A stretch of DNA of 64,000 nt from VBOC01 sp964512655 (lineage in GTDB: Bacteria > Bacteroidota > Ignavibacteria > UBA10030 > SZUA-254). The stretch covers positions 42,246-106,245 of the forward strand of contig CAZEJT010000009.1 of assembly GCA_964512655.1 (NCBI GenBank). The letters are read 5' to 3'. The position numbers were made by a program, and so were the translations under genes. Below are positions 1 to 7,929 of the stretch, piece after piece (within the stretch, counting starts at the first letter, position 1; every line of letters starts with the position of its first letter). The notes beneath the pieces were generated by a model. It had not been told where the DNA came from and made no database searches. It saw only the letters and a list, made by a program, of their open reading frames with translations.

Positions 1-1514
1 TCTTCTTCCGCAACGGGCGCAACCGGCCCCGCAGTGAGCGACGCCCTTGTTCCCGAAAGCTGGCGGGCAAGCCAGGCGTGCCTGATCGAAAGCCAGGCGA
101 CCAGCCCGAATCCGAGGGAAAAGAGGAGCTGGAACGGGACGGCCGCGATCTCGAGGTAGTAGATCGAAGCGCACACCCCGAAGATGCAGTAGAGCGCCAG
201 GACGATCTCGATCACGACGGTGTAGTGGACCTTCATCATCGCGTATCTCTTGTCGAGCCAGTTGTCGCGCTTGTCGATCACCGAATATTTCGGCGTGCGG
301 ATGAACTCCGATTTCCTTTTGAACAGGCCTTCGAGTACCGCCCTCGTGTTGTTCACGGCGAAGCCCATGCTTCCCGCCATGAACAGGGGAAAGAGGAGCA
401 TCCTCTTCTGCCAGTCCTCATAGACGTCCTTCTGGGAGTAGAGATAGAAGAAGAACGAGCCGAGGAAGGCGAAGACGAACACCGTCATGATCGTGAAATA
501 CATCTCATAGCCCCCCTGATGCTTGATGAAGATCAGCGGAACGTTGAGGATCCCGGCTATCAGGATGAACGGAAAGACGATATTGTTGCTCAGATGGAAG
601 GTCGCATGGATCTTCTTCTCGAGGGGGAGGTCGGCTCTCCAGACCTGAGGAAGGATCTTCCGCGCCGTCTCGATGGCACCCTTCGTCCACCGGAACTGCT
701 GTGATTTCAGCGCGTTGATCTCCGAGGGGAGCTCCGCGGGCGAGGTGACGTCGTTGAGGAACTTGAACCTCCATCCGCGCAATTGGGCGCGGTAGCTTAA
801 GTCGAGGTCCTCGGTGAGCGTGTCGGCTTCCCAGTTGCCCGCGTCAAGAATGCATTCCTTTCTCCAGATTCCCCCGGTGCCGTTGAAGTTGATGAAGAAC
901 CCCGCCTTGTTGCGGACGTTCTGTTCGATGACGAAATGGCCGTCCAGCGCCATCGCCTGCACCCGTGTGAGGAAGGAGTAGTCGCGGTTCAGGTGCTCCC
1001 AGCGGGTCTGGACAAGGCCGATCTTCGAATCAAGGAAGAAGTAAGGGAGCGTGAGTCTCAGGAAATCCTTCTGGGGAAGGAAATCGGCGTCGAACATTGC
1101 GATGAAATCCCCCGTCGCGGTCAGCAGACCCTCCTTCAGGGCCCCCGCCTTGTACCCCGCGCGGCTGGATCTGCGGATCTGCTTGATATCGAATCCCATG
1201 GCGGCGAAGTGTTCCACCCTGCGCGCCACGATCTCGGCCGTCTCGTCCGTCGAGTCGTCGAGGACCTGGATCTCGAGCCGGCCCTTCGGGTAGTCGATCT
1301 CGCATGCGGCGTCGATCAGGCGTTCCGCGACGTAGTACTCGTTGTAGAGGGGAAGCTGGATCGTGACCGCGGGGAATTCCCGGAGCGCACCCGCCTGCTC
1401 GATCTTCTTATCCCGGTGCTTGAGGTAGTAAAAGATCATCACGAAGCCGCTCGACCCGAACAGAAAAAGGATCGTCAGCGAGATGAAATAGGAAGCGATG
1501 ATGAAATCTTGCAT
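1..1514 (-). CDS. Processive family 2 glycosyltransferase (cellulose synthase-like), 3' end outside window
   Basis: The reading frame starts at an ATG at 1514 and stays open to the window edge (about 504 codons), so the C-terminus is missing. After an N-terminal membrane segment (about residues 3-25) comes a GT-A fold with the GT2 residues in order: DDSTDE near residue 85, FDADF near 140, TEDLD near 233 and QQFRW (the QxxRW motif) near 271. Several hydrophobic segments follow between about 310 and 490. This is the layout of inner-membrane polysaccharide synthases that move UDP- or GDP-sugar units across the membrane. The sugar and polymer cannot be read from the sequence. It is the last gene of the miaB operon, 38 bases after the LptE-like gene, which fits an envelope role. 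Confidence 0.85.
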   Translation of the reverse strand, partial: MQDFIIASYFISLTILFLFGSSGFVMIFYYLKHRDKKIEQAGALREFPAVTIQLPLYNEYYVAERLIDAACEIDYPKGRLEIQVLDDSTDETAEIVARRVEHFAAMGFDIKQIRRSSRAGYKAGALKEGLLTATGDFIAMFDADFLPQKDFLRLTLPYFFLDSKIGLVQTRWEHLNRDYSFLTRVQAMALDGHFVIEQNVRNKAGFFINFNGTGGIWRKECILDAGNWEADTLTEDLDLSYRAQLRGWRFKFLNDVTSPAELPSEINALKSQQFRWTKGAIETARKILPQVWRADLPLEKKIHATFHLSNNIVFPFILIAGILNVPLIFIKHQGGYEMYFTIMTVFVFAFLGSFFFYLYSQKDVYEDWQKRMLLFPLFMAGSMGFAVNNTRAVLEGLFKRKSEFIRTPKYSVIDKRDNWLDKRYAMMKVHYTVVIEIVLALYCIFGVCASIYYLEIAAVPFQLLFSLGFGLVAWLSIRHAWLARQLSGTRASLTAGPVAPVAEE

Positions 1515-1552
1515 AAACGCTGCTCAGTCCGCAGTTGTGAACAATCGGTGAA

Positions 1553-2050
1553 TTACCATCCCGAAACCGTCTCGTTCAGGATGTCCTCGGCGAGCTTGTC
1601 GATCGCCGCCGAAACAGCGGTGGCCCGTCCCGCGGGGCCTCCGCTCACGTCGTAATCGCCCCAGTTCGAGAATTGCTTTTCAAATACTTTCTTGTGCAGC
1701 TTCACATCCTGGTACTTCACGTTCGTGCTGACGATGATGTGCCGCCTGGTGACCGCCTCTCCCGATGTCACCACGAGAGGCTGGTCCGTCAGCGAGGAAA
1801 TGGTCCCTTCGATCATCGAGTCGGCGTGTGACTGATCGCTGATCGCGAGGCTGTTGTCCTGCTTGAAGCGGTCTATCAGTTTGTTCGTCAACTGCTCCCT
1901 CAACCCGGGCTCGCCGGAGCCGCTCTGATCGTCGAATAGCTGGACCGCGACGCTCTTCAGGTGGGCCGGGACCGAAGACCCCTTGAACGAGTAGATGCAT
2001 CCGGACCACGCGAGGAGGATCGCCGCCGGCAGGATCACGCTGAGCCGCAC
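1553..2050 (-). CDS. lptE: LptE-like outer-membrane lipoprotein (LPS assembly)
   Basis: The protein has 165 residues. The start is GTG at 2050, with AAGGGG just upstream and only nine bases after the sigma-54 activator gene. A short hydrophobic signal ends in a lipobox-like WSGC at about residue 17, so the mature protein should be a lipoprotein. The rest has the short beta-strand/helix pattern of LptE, the plug lipoprotein that helps LptD insert lipopolysaccharide into the outer membrane. LptE is poorly conserved, so the call leans on length, lipobox and context: in many Bacteroidota lptE follows a stand-alone sigma-54 activator gene downstream of miaB, as here. Confidence 0.7.
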   Translation of the reverse strand: MRLSVILPAAILLAWSGCIYSFKGSSVPAHLKSVAVQLFDDQSGSGEPGLREQLTNKLIDRFKQDNSLAISDQSHADSMIEGTISSLTDQPLVVTSGEAVTRRHIIVSTNVKYQDVKLHKKVFEKQFSNWGDYDVSGGPAGRATAVSAAIDKLAEDILNETVSGW

Positions 2051-2059
2051 GGCGCCCCT

Positions 2060-3196
2060 TCAGTCCAAACCATATTCTTTGATTTTCCGGTAGAGCGTGC
2101 GCTCGCTGATGTTCAGCGCCTTGGCCGCGAGACGCCGATTTCCGGCGAACCGGTCGAGCGCCTGGATGATCGTCTTCCTGGCAAGCTCATCGAGCGGGAG
2201 AAACCGGTCGGATGAAGGCGGAGCTTCCGTGTCGATCCCTTCCTCGACCACGCCCGTTCCATGCGGGACCGGGGAGCCGTTGCGCTGCCTGAGGTAGTGC
2301 TTGATTTCCATGATGTCGCCCTTCATCTCGAGGAGGGCGCGGTAAATCAGCTCCCTCTCGGCCTCCTCCGAGGTCCGGTGCGTGTAGACGGGAAGATTGC
2401 GGCCGTCGTGCCGCAGTTCGGTCAGGTATTTCCGCACGTCTCCCGAATCGATCTGCTTGCCTTTCTCGATCACCAGCATGCTCTCGAGGACGTTGCGTAG
2501 CTCGCGCACGTTGCCGGGCCAGTGGTAGTTCTTGAGGAGCTCGATCGCTTCGGGGGTGAAGCCGGCGAACGAGATGTTGTTTTTCCCGGCAATCTGCGCC
2601 GAGAAGGCATTGATGAAGAGGGGAATGTCCTCCCGCCGCTCGCGCAGGGGGGGCACGCTGATGTTGATCGACCGGAGACGGAAGAAGAGGTCGCTCCGGA
2701 ACCGTCCCTGGCGGACCTCCGCTTCAAGATCCTTGTTGCTGGCGGCGATCACCCTGACGTCCACTTTTCTGGGCGACGCCGAGCCGACGCGCATGTACTC
2801 TCCGTTTTCAAGCACCCGGAGGAACTTCACCTGCGTGCCGGGCGGGAGCTCGCCGATCTCGTCGAGAAAAAGCGTGCCGCCGTCGGCCAGCTCGAAGTAT
2901 CCCTTCCTCGATTCGCCCGCGCCGGTGAACGCGCCCTTCTCGTGCCCGAAGAGTTCGCTCTCGATGATCCCCTCGGGGATCGCCCCGGCGTTGACCGAGA
3001 TCATCGGTTTCGAGGCCCGCTTGCTCGCCCGGTGGATGGCCTTGGCGATGACCTCCTTTCCGACGCCGCTCTCCCCGGTGATCATGACGGTGATATCGGT
3101 GGGCGCAACCTGCCGGATGATGTCCACGATCTCCTTCATCTCGACGGATTCGCCGATGATGCCGTGCTCGGTCTGAAATTCGTCCCGCTCGGGCAT
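2060..3196 (-). CDS. Stand-alone sigma-54-dependent activator (AAA+ and Fis-type HTH)
   Basis: A bacterial enhancer-binding protein without a receiver or sensor domain. Counting from the ATG at 3196 (378 residues), the AAA+ module starts almost at once, with Walker A GESGVGKE at about 41-48, the sigma-54 contact loop GAFTGA at about 88-93 and Walker B with FLDEIGE at about 110-116. A Fis-type helix-turn-helix ends the protein. The ATG at 3196 lies one base after the stop of the preceding gene (TGA-G-ATG); an in-frame ATG at 3226 would overlap that gene and is less likely. Lacking an input domain, it may be controlled by its amount or by a partner protein. Its targets are unknown, but operon context points to the envelope. 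Confidence 0.9.
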   Translation of the reverse strand: MPERDEFQTEHGIIGESVEMKEIVDIIRQVAPTDITVMITGESGVGKEVIAKAIHRASKRASKPMISVNAGAIPEGIIESELFGHEKGAFTGAGESRKGYFELADGGTLFLDEIGELPPGTQVKFLRVLENGEYMRVGSASPRKVDVRVIAASNKDLEAEVRQGRFRSDLFFRLRSINISVPPLRERREDIPLFINAFSAQIAGKNNISFAGFTPEAIELLKNYHWPGNVRELRNVLESMLVIEKGKQIDSGDVRKYLTELRHDGRNLPVYTHRTSEEAERELIYRALLEMKGDIMEIKHYLRQRNGSPVPHGTGVVEEGIDTEAPPSSDRFLPLDELARKTIIQALDRFAGNRRLAAKALNISERTLYRKIKEYGLD

Positions 3197-3197
3197 C

Positions 3198-3995
3198 TCA
3201 GTATTTCTCAACGACGATTGAATCAATCTTGTACTTCAATTTTATTTCCTTCGCGACCCGCATCGCCTCCGCCGAGTTCACGTAGCTTCCCACCCATACG
3301 AGGTGGAGGCTGCGGCCGTTCCTTACCTTGTTGGTGATCTCGGCGGTATAGCCGACATCCTCGAAGTAGCTCTTCTGCTTTTCCGCGTTCGCAACCGTGG
3401 AAAAAGCGCCGACCTGCAGCGTATAGGGTTTCGGGGTCTCATGCGCGGGAGGTTTGACGGCCGCGGCAAGAGCAGTGTCGGCCGCTGCGGGGGCTTCAGG
3501 CACGGTTGTGTCGGTCTGCTGGAGCTTGATCTTCGCCTCATCCCGCCCCGGAAGCTTCGCTGGGCCGGGACCCGATGCGAACGGCGAGTTTGGATAGGTG
3601 CTCTTCAATTGCGCGAGCTTTTTCTCCGCAGTCCGGTAGAGTCCCACGGCGTAGTAGTACTGATAGATCCTGTAGAGGGCGTTATCGGCATACTCCGACT
3701 TCGGGAAGTTGTCTACCACGCTCTGGTAGAACTTCACCGCCTCGATCCCGTCGGAGGCGAGCCGGCCCTGGAGATAGAGCAGTTCGGGGGTGTTCTGGTA
3801 TTTCGTGATAAGGTCGGGGAGCGCCTTGCGGACATCTTCGGAGTGTCCCTGGTCGAGCTGCTTGATGTACGATTTTACCTCATCGCCGCGGCCCTGGGCT
3901 CCGAGATGAGGAACCGCCAGAAGGGAGAGGCATGCCAGAAGAACCGCTCCGCGGCGAAGCCGGCTTGCCGTATCGGATGGGTCCGGATTCATCAT
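3198..3995 (-). CDS. Exported TPR-like protein with C-terminal SPOR domain
   Basis: The ATG at 3995 overlaps the miaB stop in an ATGA junction and places a signal peptide (about residues 1-27, ending near LGAQ) at the N-terminus. Longer in-frame starts inside miaB would bury it. The mature part has helical TPR-like repeats (about 45-125, including NALYRIYQYYYAVG), a low-complexity Ala/Pro linker, and a SPOR domain over the last 75 residues (starting YTLQVGAFST). SPOR domains bind septal peptidoglycan stripped of stem peptides, so a periplasmic or outer-membrane role linked to cell-wall turnover is likely. It sits between miaB and the sigma-54 activator with overlapping or abutting ends, which indicates one transcript. 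Confidence 0.85.
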   Translation of the reverse strand: MMNPDPSDTASRLRRGAVLLACLSLLAVPHLGAQGRGDEVKSYIKQLDQGHSEDVRKALPDLITKYQNTPELLYLQGRLASDGIEAVKFYQSVVDNFPKSEYADNALYRIYQYYYAVGLYRTAEKKLAQLKSTYPNSPFASGPGPAKLPGRDEAKIKLQQTDTTVPEAPAAADTALAAAVKPPAHETPKPYTLQVGAFSTVANAEKQKSYFEDVGYTAEITNKVRNGRSLHLVWVGSYVNSAEAMRVAKEIKLKYKIDSIVVEKY

Positions 3996-5326
3996 GCGGC
4001 GCTCAGGGCGGTGCCGAAGAGCGTCGCAGAGTTTGCCCTGTCGATCGAAACGGAAATGTACTCGCCGGGCGTGAAGCCGCCCATGGGAAAGATGACCGTC
4101 TTGTTGCCGTCCGTCCTTCCGTGCCACTCATTCGAAGATTTCCTGCTTTCCCCTTCGACGAGCACTTCGACGCTCCGGCCGACCATCCCGCCGTTGATCT
4201 CCCCGGAGATCGAATTCTGAAACCGGACGATCTCGTCCACTCTGCGGCTCTTCACGCTGTCGGGGACGTCATCAGTCATCGAATACGCGGGCGTATGCTC
4301 GCGCGGGGAGTACTTGAACATATAAGCGCCATCGTACCGGACCTCCTCCATCAGTTCGAGCGTCTTGCGATGATCATCCTCCGTTTCTGTCGGGAAGCCC
4401 GCGATTACGTCGGTCGAGAGCGAGACCCCCGGGATCAAGTCCCTGATCTTTCTGACGAGCTTCATGTATGCCGGGGAGTCGTATGTACGGTTCATGAGTC
4501 CCAGGATCCTGTCGGAGCCCGACTGGACGGGGAGGTGCACGTGGTTGCAGATGTTGTCCCGGCCCGCGATGGTGCGGATGAGCTTCTCGGACATGTCCTG
4601 GGGATGCGACGTTGTGAATCGCACGCGCACCCTCGAATCGACCGAGGCCACCGCATTGAGGAGGTCCGCGAAATCGTACTGCTGGTCTCTGTAAGAATTA
4701 ACGTTCTGACCGAGAAGCGTCACTTCCCTGAATCCCCGGTCAGACAGCACCTCGACTTCGCCGATGACGGAGGCAAGTTGCCTGCTCCGTTCCCGGCCTC
4801 GCGTGAAGGGGACGACGCAGAACGAACAGAATTTGTCGCATCCCCTCATCACCGAGATCCATGCGCTCACCCCGTCGGTACGAAGGGGAGTGATGTCATC
4901 GTAGGTCTCGACACGGGAGAGACGGACGGCGACCCCTTTTTCGCCGTCCCAGGCGCGCTGAAGGAGGGCCGCGGTCCTGCGGTATTCATCGGGTCCGATG
5001 ATAAGGTCAACGGACTGCCCTACGCCTCTGGCCTTTTCACGGCTGAGCTTCCCCCGAAGGCGTTCCGCCATGCATCCGAGAACACCCACCACAACGCCGG
5101 GTTTCCGTATCTTCAATCTCTTGAACTCGCCAAGCCGGCCGTAGACGCGCTGTTCCGCGTTCTCGCGCACGCTGCAGGTGTTCACAAAAACCGCATCGGC
5201 ACTCTCCATCGAATCGGTCAACTCGATATTATCCTCAGCAAGGAGGCCCAGAACGACCTCAGTGTCGGAGACGTTCATCTGGCAGCCGTATGTCTCGATG
5301 TAGACCCTCTTTTTTGGTTCAGACAT
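3992..5326 (-). CDS. miaB: tRNA-2-methylthio-N6-dimethylallyladenosine synthase
   Basis: The protein is 444 residues, normal for MiaB. The N-terminal methylthiotransferase domain carries three cluster cysteines at 15 (ETYGCQMN), 51 (VNTCSV) and 85 (VLGCMAE). The radical SAM domain has the CxxxCxxC triad at 163, 167 and 170 (GCDKFCSFC), and a TRAM-type RNA-binding domain ends the protein. The enzyme adds a methylthio group to i6A37 in tRNAs that read UNN codons. It is the first gene of a minus-strand envelope operon, with a good sigma-70-type promoter about 55 bases upstream. The next gene starts inside its stop codon. Confidence 0.97.
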   Translation of the reverse strand: MSEPKKRVYIETYGCQMNVSDTEVVLGLLAEDNIELTDSMESADAVFVNTCSVRENAEQRVYGRLGEFKRLKIRKPGVVVGVLGCMAERLRGKLSREKARGVGQSVDLIIGPDEYRRTAALLQRAWDGEKGVAVRLSRVETYDDITPLRTDGVSAWISVMRGCDKFCSFCVVPFTRGRERSRQLASVIGEVEVLSDRGFREVTLLGQNVNSYRDQQYDFADLLNAVASVDSRVRVRFTTSHPQDMSEKLIRTIAGRDNICNHVHLPVQSGSDRILGLMNRTYDSPAYMKLVRKIRDLIPGVSLSTDVIAGFPTETEDDHRKTLELMEEVRYDGAYMFKYSPREHTPAYSMTDDVPDSVKSRRVDEIVRFQNSISGEINGGMVGRSVEVLVEGESRKSSNEWHGRTDGNKTVIFPMGGFTPGEYISVSIDRANSATLFGTALSAA

Positions 5327-5381
5327 CCAATTGTGCGATTCTTTGTGAAGTACTCATTCAAACAGGGGGAGAGTCGGTTCA

Positions 5382-5410
5382 AAGATATCAAAAAACTGAC
5401 AGAAAGTCAA
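5382..5410 (-). promoter_or_regulatory. Promoter for the miaB operon
   Basis: Read on the minus strand: TTGACT, a 17-base spacer, then TATCTT. The predicted transcript start leaves a leader of roughly 50 bases before the miaB ATG. No terminator or other gene lies between. Confidence 0.55.
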
Positions 5411-5533
5411 AGACTCACCGGTTGGTTAAAGGAATTTAATAATTCTGAGTCAAATTCTGCGAATGTGTAAAGGATCCGCGATTGACAAGAAGGCAGAAGG
5501 AGAGTACGCCAGCTAAAGCCGATGCCATGCGCG
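5411..5533. other. Intergenic spacer with degenerate copy of the dispersed palindrome
   Basis: The spacer between divergent miaB and pta covers about 350 bases and holds no convincing gene. Bases 5507-5530 contain a decayed copy of the GCCGGC-TAAA-GCCGGC palindrome (here CGCCAGCTAAAGCCGATGCC). Confidence 0.45.
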
Positions 5534-5563
5534 CTGGTGTCACGGTATGGACCGTGACACCAG
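5534..5563. repeat. Perfect 13-bp hairpin between miaB and pta
   Basis: CTGGTGTCACGGT, loop ATGG, then the exact reverse complement. No T tract follows on either strand, so it is not an obvious intrinsic terminator. It lies about 115 bases before the pta start and could be a cruciform, an operator or part of a mobile palindrome. Confidence 0.8.
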
Positions 5564-5603
5564 TCTAACTTACAACAAACCGCGCCTAATTGGGAGACTA
5601 CCG

Positions 5604-5617
5604 CAGCCGGCGCCTAC
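5604..5617 (+). repeat. Half copy of the dispersed intergenic palindrome
   Basis: CAGCCGGCGCCTAC matches the right arm and tail of the repeats at 16713 and 17981. The left arm is missing. Confidence 0.5.
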
Positions 5618-5679
5618 TTGATATTGGGACCGGAAAACGCGACCTTTTCATTTCATTTACCGAAACTGACACCTTTTGC

Positions 5680-6663
5680 ATGGTACCATCCCTTCTTCTC
5701 ACCACTCTCCGGGATCAGGCAAAAAAGCTCAAACGGAGCGTCGTTCTCCCTGATGCCCTGGACGAGCGGACCCTGAAAGCCGCGCGCATCCTGAGCGACG
5801 AGGGCATCGCCAGCCCCATACTCATCGGCGATGAATCGGCAATCCGCGCCAAAGCATCGGGGAGTTCCATCGACCTCAAGAGCACGCGAATCGCCGATCC
5901 TGCGAAATCAGAGCGACTCAGCGATTTTGCGCACCTTTATTTCAACATCAGGAAGTCAAAGGGCATAGGGCTGGACGAGGCCCGCAATACGATGACGAAT
6001 CCCCTCTATTTCGGGGCGATGATGGTGCGGGAGGGGATCGCACACGGGAGTGTTGCTGGATCGATGTCCACGACGGGAGACGTGCTTCGGGCCGCGATCC
6101 AGGTGATCGGTCTGCAGGAGGGGATCAGCGTCGTCTCAAGCTTTTTTCTGATCGTCTTTCCTCACAGAGTATTCACATTTGCCGACAGCGCGGTGGTGCC
6201 CGACCCGGGGGTGGATCAGCTCGCCGACATCGCCATTGCCACCGCGGAAAACCACCGCAAGCTCACCGGCGAGGAACCGAGGGTGGCACTGCTGTCGTTC
6301 TCTACCAAGGGGAGCGCCTCCCATCCGTTTGTCGAGAAAGTGAGAGCCGCCGCCGACCTCGTCCGCCGCAAGGCGCCCTCCCTCATAGCCGACGGTGAGC
6401 TGCAGCTCGATGCCGCCATCGTTCCGGCTGTCGGCCGCTCGAAAGCTCCCGACAGTCCGGTCGAAGGAAATGCCAACGTATTAATCTTTCCCGATCTCAA
6501 TGCCGGCAATATCGCCTATAAGATGGCAGAACGTCTCGGAGGCGCCCAGGCCATCGGCCCGATTATTCAGGGCCTCAGCAAGCCGGCGTTTGACCTTTCC
6601 CGGGGCTGCAGCGTTCAGGACATCGTCGACACCGTCGCCATCAACTGCGTGCTCGCCCCCTAA
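5680..6663 (+). CDS. pta: Phosphate acetyltransferase
   Basis: The frame is open from 5590, but the ATG at 5680 gives a 327-residue protein that matches the short catalytic form of Pta (PTA_PTB family). The N-terminus has the family start LRDQAKKLKRSVVLPDA. A central stretch has SSFFLIVFP and FADSAVVPDP, and the C-terminal half has the conserved VLIFPDLNAGNIAYK and GLSKPAFDLSRG segments. The enzyme interconverts acetyl-CoA and acetyl phosphate, normally paired with acetate kinase; no ackA is nearby. The regulatory N-terminal domain of long Pta forms is absent. The promoter was not identified with confidence. Confidence 0.95.
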   Translation: MVPSLLLTTLRDQAKKLKRSVVLPDALDERTLKAARILSDEGIASPILIGDESAIRAKASGSSIDLKSTRIADPAKSERLSDFAHLYFNIRKSKGIGLDEARNTMTNPLYFGAMMVREGIAHGSVAGSMSTTGDVLRAAIQVIGLQEGISVVSSFFLIVFPHRVFTFADSAVVPDPGVDQLADIAIATAENHRKLTGEEPRVALLSFSTKGSASHPFVEKVRAAADLVRRKAPSLIADGELQLDAAIVPAVGRSKAPDSPVEGNANVLIFPDLNAGNIAYKMAERLGGAQAIGPIIQGLSKPAFDLSRGCSVQDIVDTVAINCVLAP

Positions 6664-6703
6664 CCGGCGGCACACATCACTCATTCGCTGACCCTCGCGG
6701 GTT

Positions 6704-7846
6704 TTGTCCAGAGAGCGCTATTCCTTCATCGACCTCTACAGAACCGCGGTCATCCTGTTGATGCTGGAGGGTCACGTGTTCCGGACATTCCTCCGCAACG
6801 CTCTCCAGCAATCCGACCTCTTTCAATACCACGAGTTCTTACACGGTTTGAGCGCTCCCGCGTTCCTCTTCGGAGCGGGCCTGACGTTTGTCATCTCCAC
6901 CCGTCGCCGGTGGACTGAATACCACCAATGGGGAGAGCCGGTCGCGGGGAGATTGCGGCGGTACCTTCTTATCATCGCCCTCGGCCTCTGCATGCATCTC
7001 CCGTTCTATTCGATACGCAAAATCATAATTGATGGAAACAGAGCCGACCTCCTTGAACTCTTCCAATCGGATGTGCTCGTCTGCATCGGAGTCGGGTTGA
7101 TCATCCTCCAGGGCCTGGTGTTCATTGTCAGGAAGGAGGCGCGCTTCTACGCCGCCGTCTCCGCAATCACGGTAATGATCTGTTTTCTCACTCCGCTTGT
7201 GTGGGGAGTCGATTTCCTGAAGGTTCTTCCGCTCCCTGCGGCCCAACTTCTGAACGGATCGCACGGCTCGCCCTTCGCGCTCTTCCCCTTTGCCGGATTC
7301 CTGTTCGCGGGAGCGGTGATGGCCTGGGGATTCCTCGCGGCGGTTGAGCGGGGCCGTGAGGGACGATTCGCGCTCCGGTGCGCACTTGCGGGTGCAGGGC
7401 TGATCGTCACCGGGCTCGCGTTCGATCTGCTGCCCGTACGGGTGTATCCCGAATACGACTTCTGGCTGACGAGCCCCGAGTATTTCCTGATACGAATCGG
7501 GGCGCTGATGGTAACGGTGGGCTCTTTCTGGTGGATTGCGGAGCGGTTCAATTTCAAAAAAGGCGTGTGGACCGTGCTCGGGAGGGAATCTCTCTTCGTG
7601 TACGTCTCGCACCTCCTCATCCTCTACGGCTCCGCGATGAATCCCGAGTTCAACCTTCAGGCCATCCTCGGGCATGAACTTGGGTACGCCGCCTCATGGG
7701 GGATCCTCATCGCGATGTTCGCGGTTCTTCTGGCAGCCGCATCGCTCTGGCACTATCTGAGAAGCCGGGCGCTTCCGGTGTATAGATTCGCTCAGCTGAG
7801 CGTGAGCGGACTGTTCCTGATGAAGTTTTTCACGAGGGATTTCTGA
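6704..7846 (+). CDS. DUF1624/HGSNAT-like integral membrane acyltransferase
   Basis: A 380-residue hydrophobic protein with about ten membrane segments. The N-terminus (YSFIDLYRTAVILLMLEGH) has the Asp/Arg and Gly-His pattern of DUF1624/COG3503, related to heparan-alpha-glucosaminide N-acetyltransferase and to the acyltransferase-3 fold; the histidine (about residue 24) is the likely catalytic one. Family members are thought to acylate sugars at the membrane. The start given is TTG at 6704, because the conserved first helix begins right there. No clear ribosome site is seen, and the next ATG (6761) would cut into the first helix. A weak ACCC-TCGC-GGGT-TTT hairpin at 6691-6705 overlaps this start and might end pta transcripts. 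Confidence 0.75.
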   Translation: MSRERYSFIDLYRTAVILLMLEGHVFRTFLRNALQQSDLFQYHEFLHGLSAPAFLFGAGLTFVISTRRRWTEYHQWGEPVAGRLRRYLLIIALGLCMHLPFYSIRKIIIDGNRADLLELFQSDVLVCIGVGLIILQGLVFIVRKEARFYAAVSAITVMICFLTPLVWGVDFLKVLPLPAAQLLNGSHGSPFALFPFAGFLFAGAVMAWGFLAAVERGREGRFALRCALAGAGLIVTGLAFDLLPVRVYPEYDFWLTSPEYFLIRIGALMVTVGSFWWIAERFNFKKGVWTVLGRESLFVYVSHLLILYGSAMNPEFNLQAILGHELGYAASWGILIAMFAVLLAAASLWHYLRSRALPVYRFAQLSVSGLFLMKFFTRDF

Positions 7847-7847
7847 T

Positions 7848-7898
7848 CGCCGGCTAAAGCCGGCGGCTACAACCGACGGCTACAACCGGCGGCTACAG
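7848..7898 (+). repeat. Dispersed palindrome with three tandem tails
   Basis: CGCCGGCTAAAGCCGGC is followed by GGCTAC and then two near-repeats of CAACCGRCGGCTAC. It is the same element as at 16713 and 17981, but with the tail amplified. It lies between convergent DUF1624 and anmK genes. Confidence 0.7.
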
Positions 7899-7929
7899 GT
7901 GCATCACAACTGAGGCAAACGAGTGGAGA

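Noticed and set aside
3932..5470. A 512-residue plus-strand open frame across miaB
   Set aside because: It is the antisense of miaB, whose radical SAM and cluster motifs are complete; the plus frame has no homology and an odd composition.
6664..6705. Strong terminator after pta
   Set aside because: Only a four-pair stem with three Ts is present, and it overlaps the likely start of the next gene.
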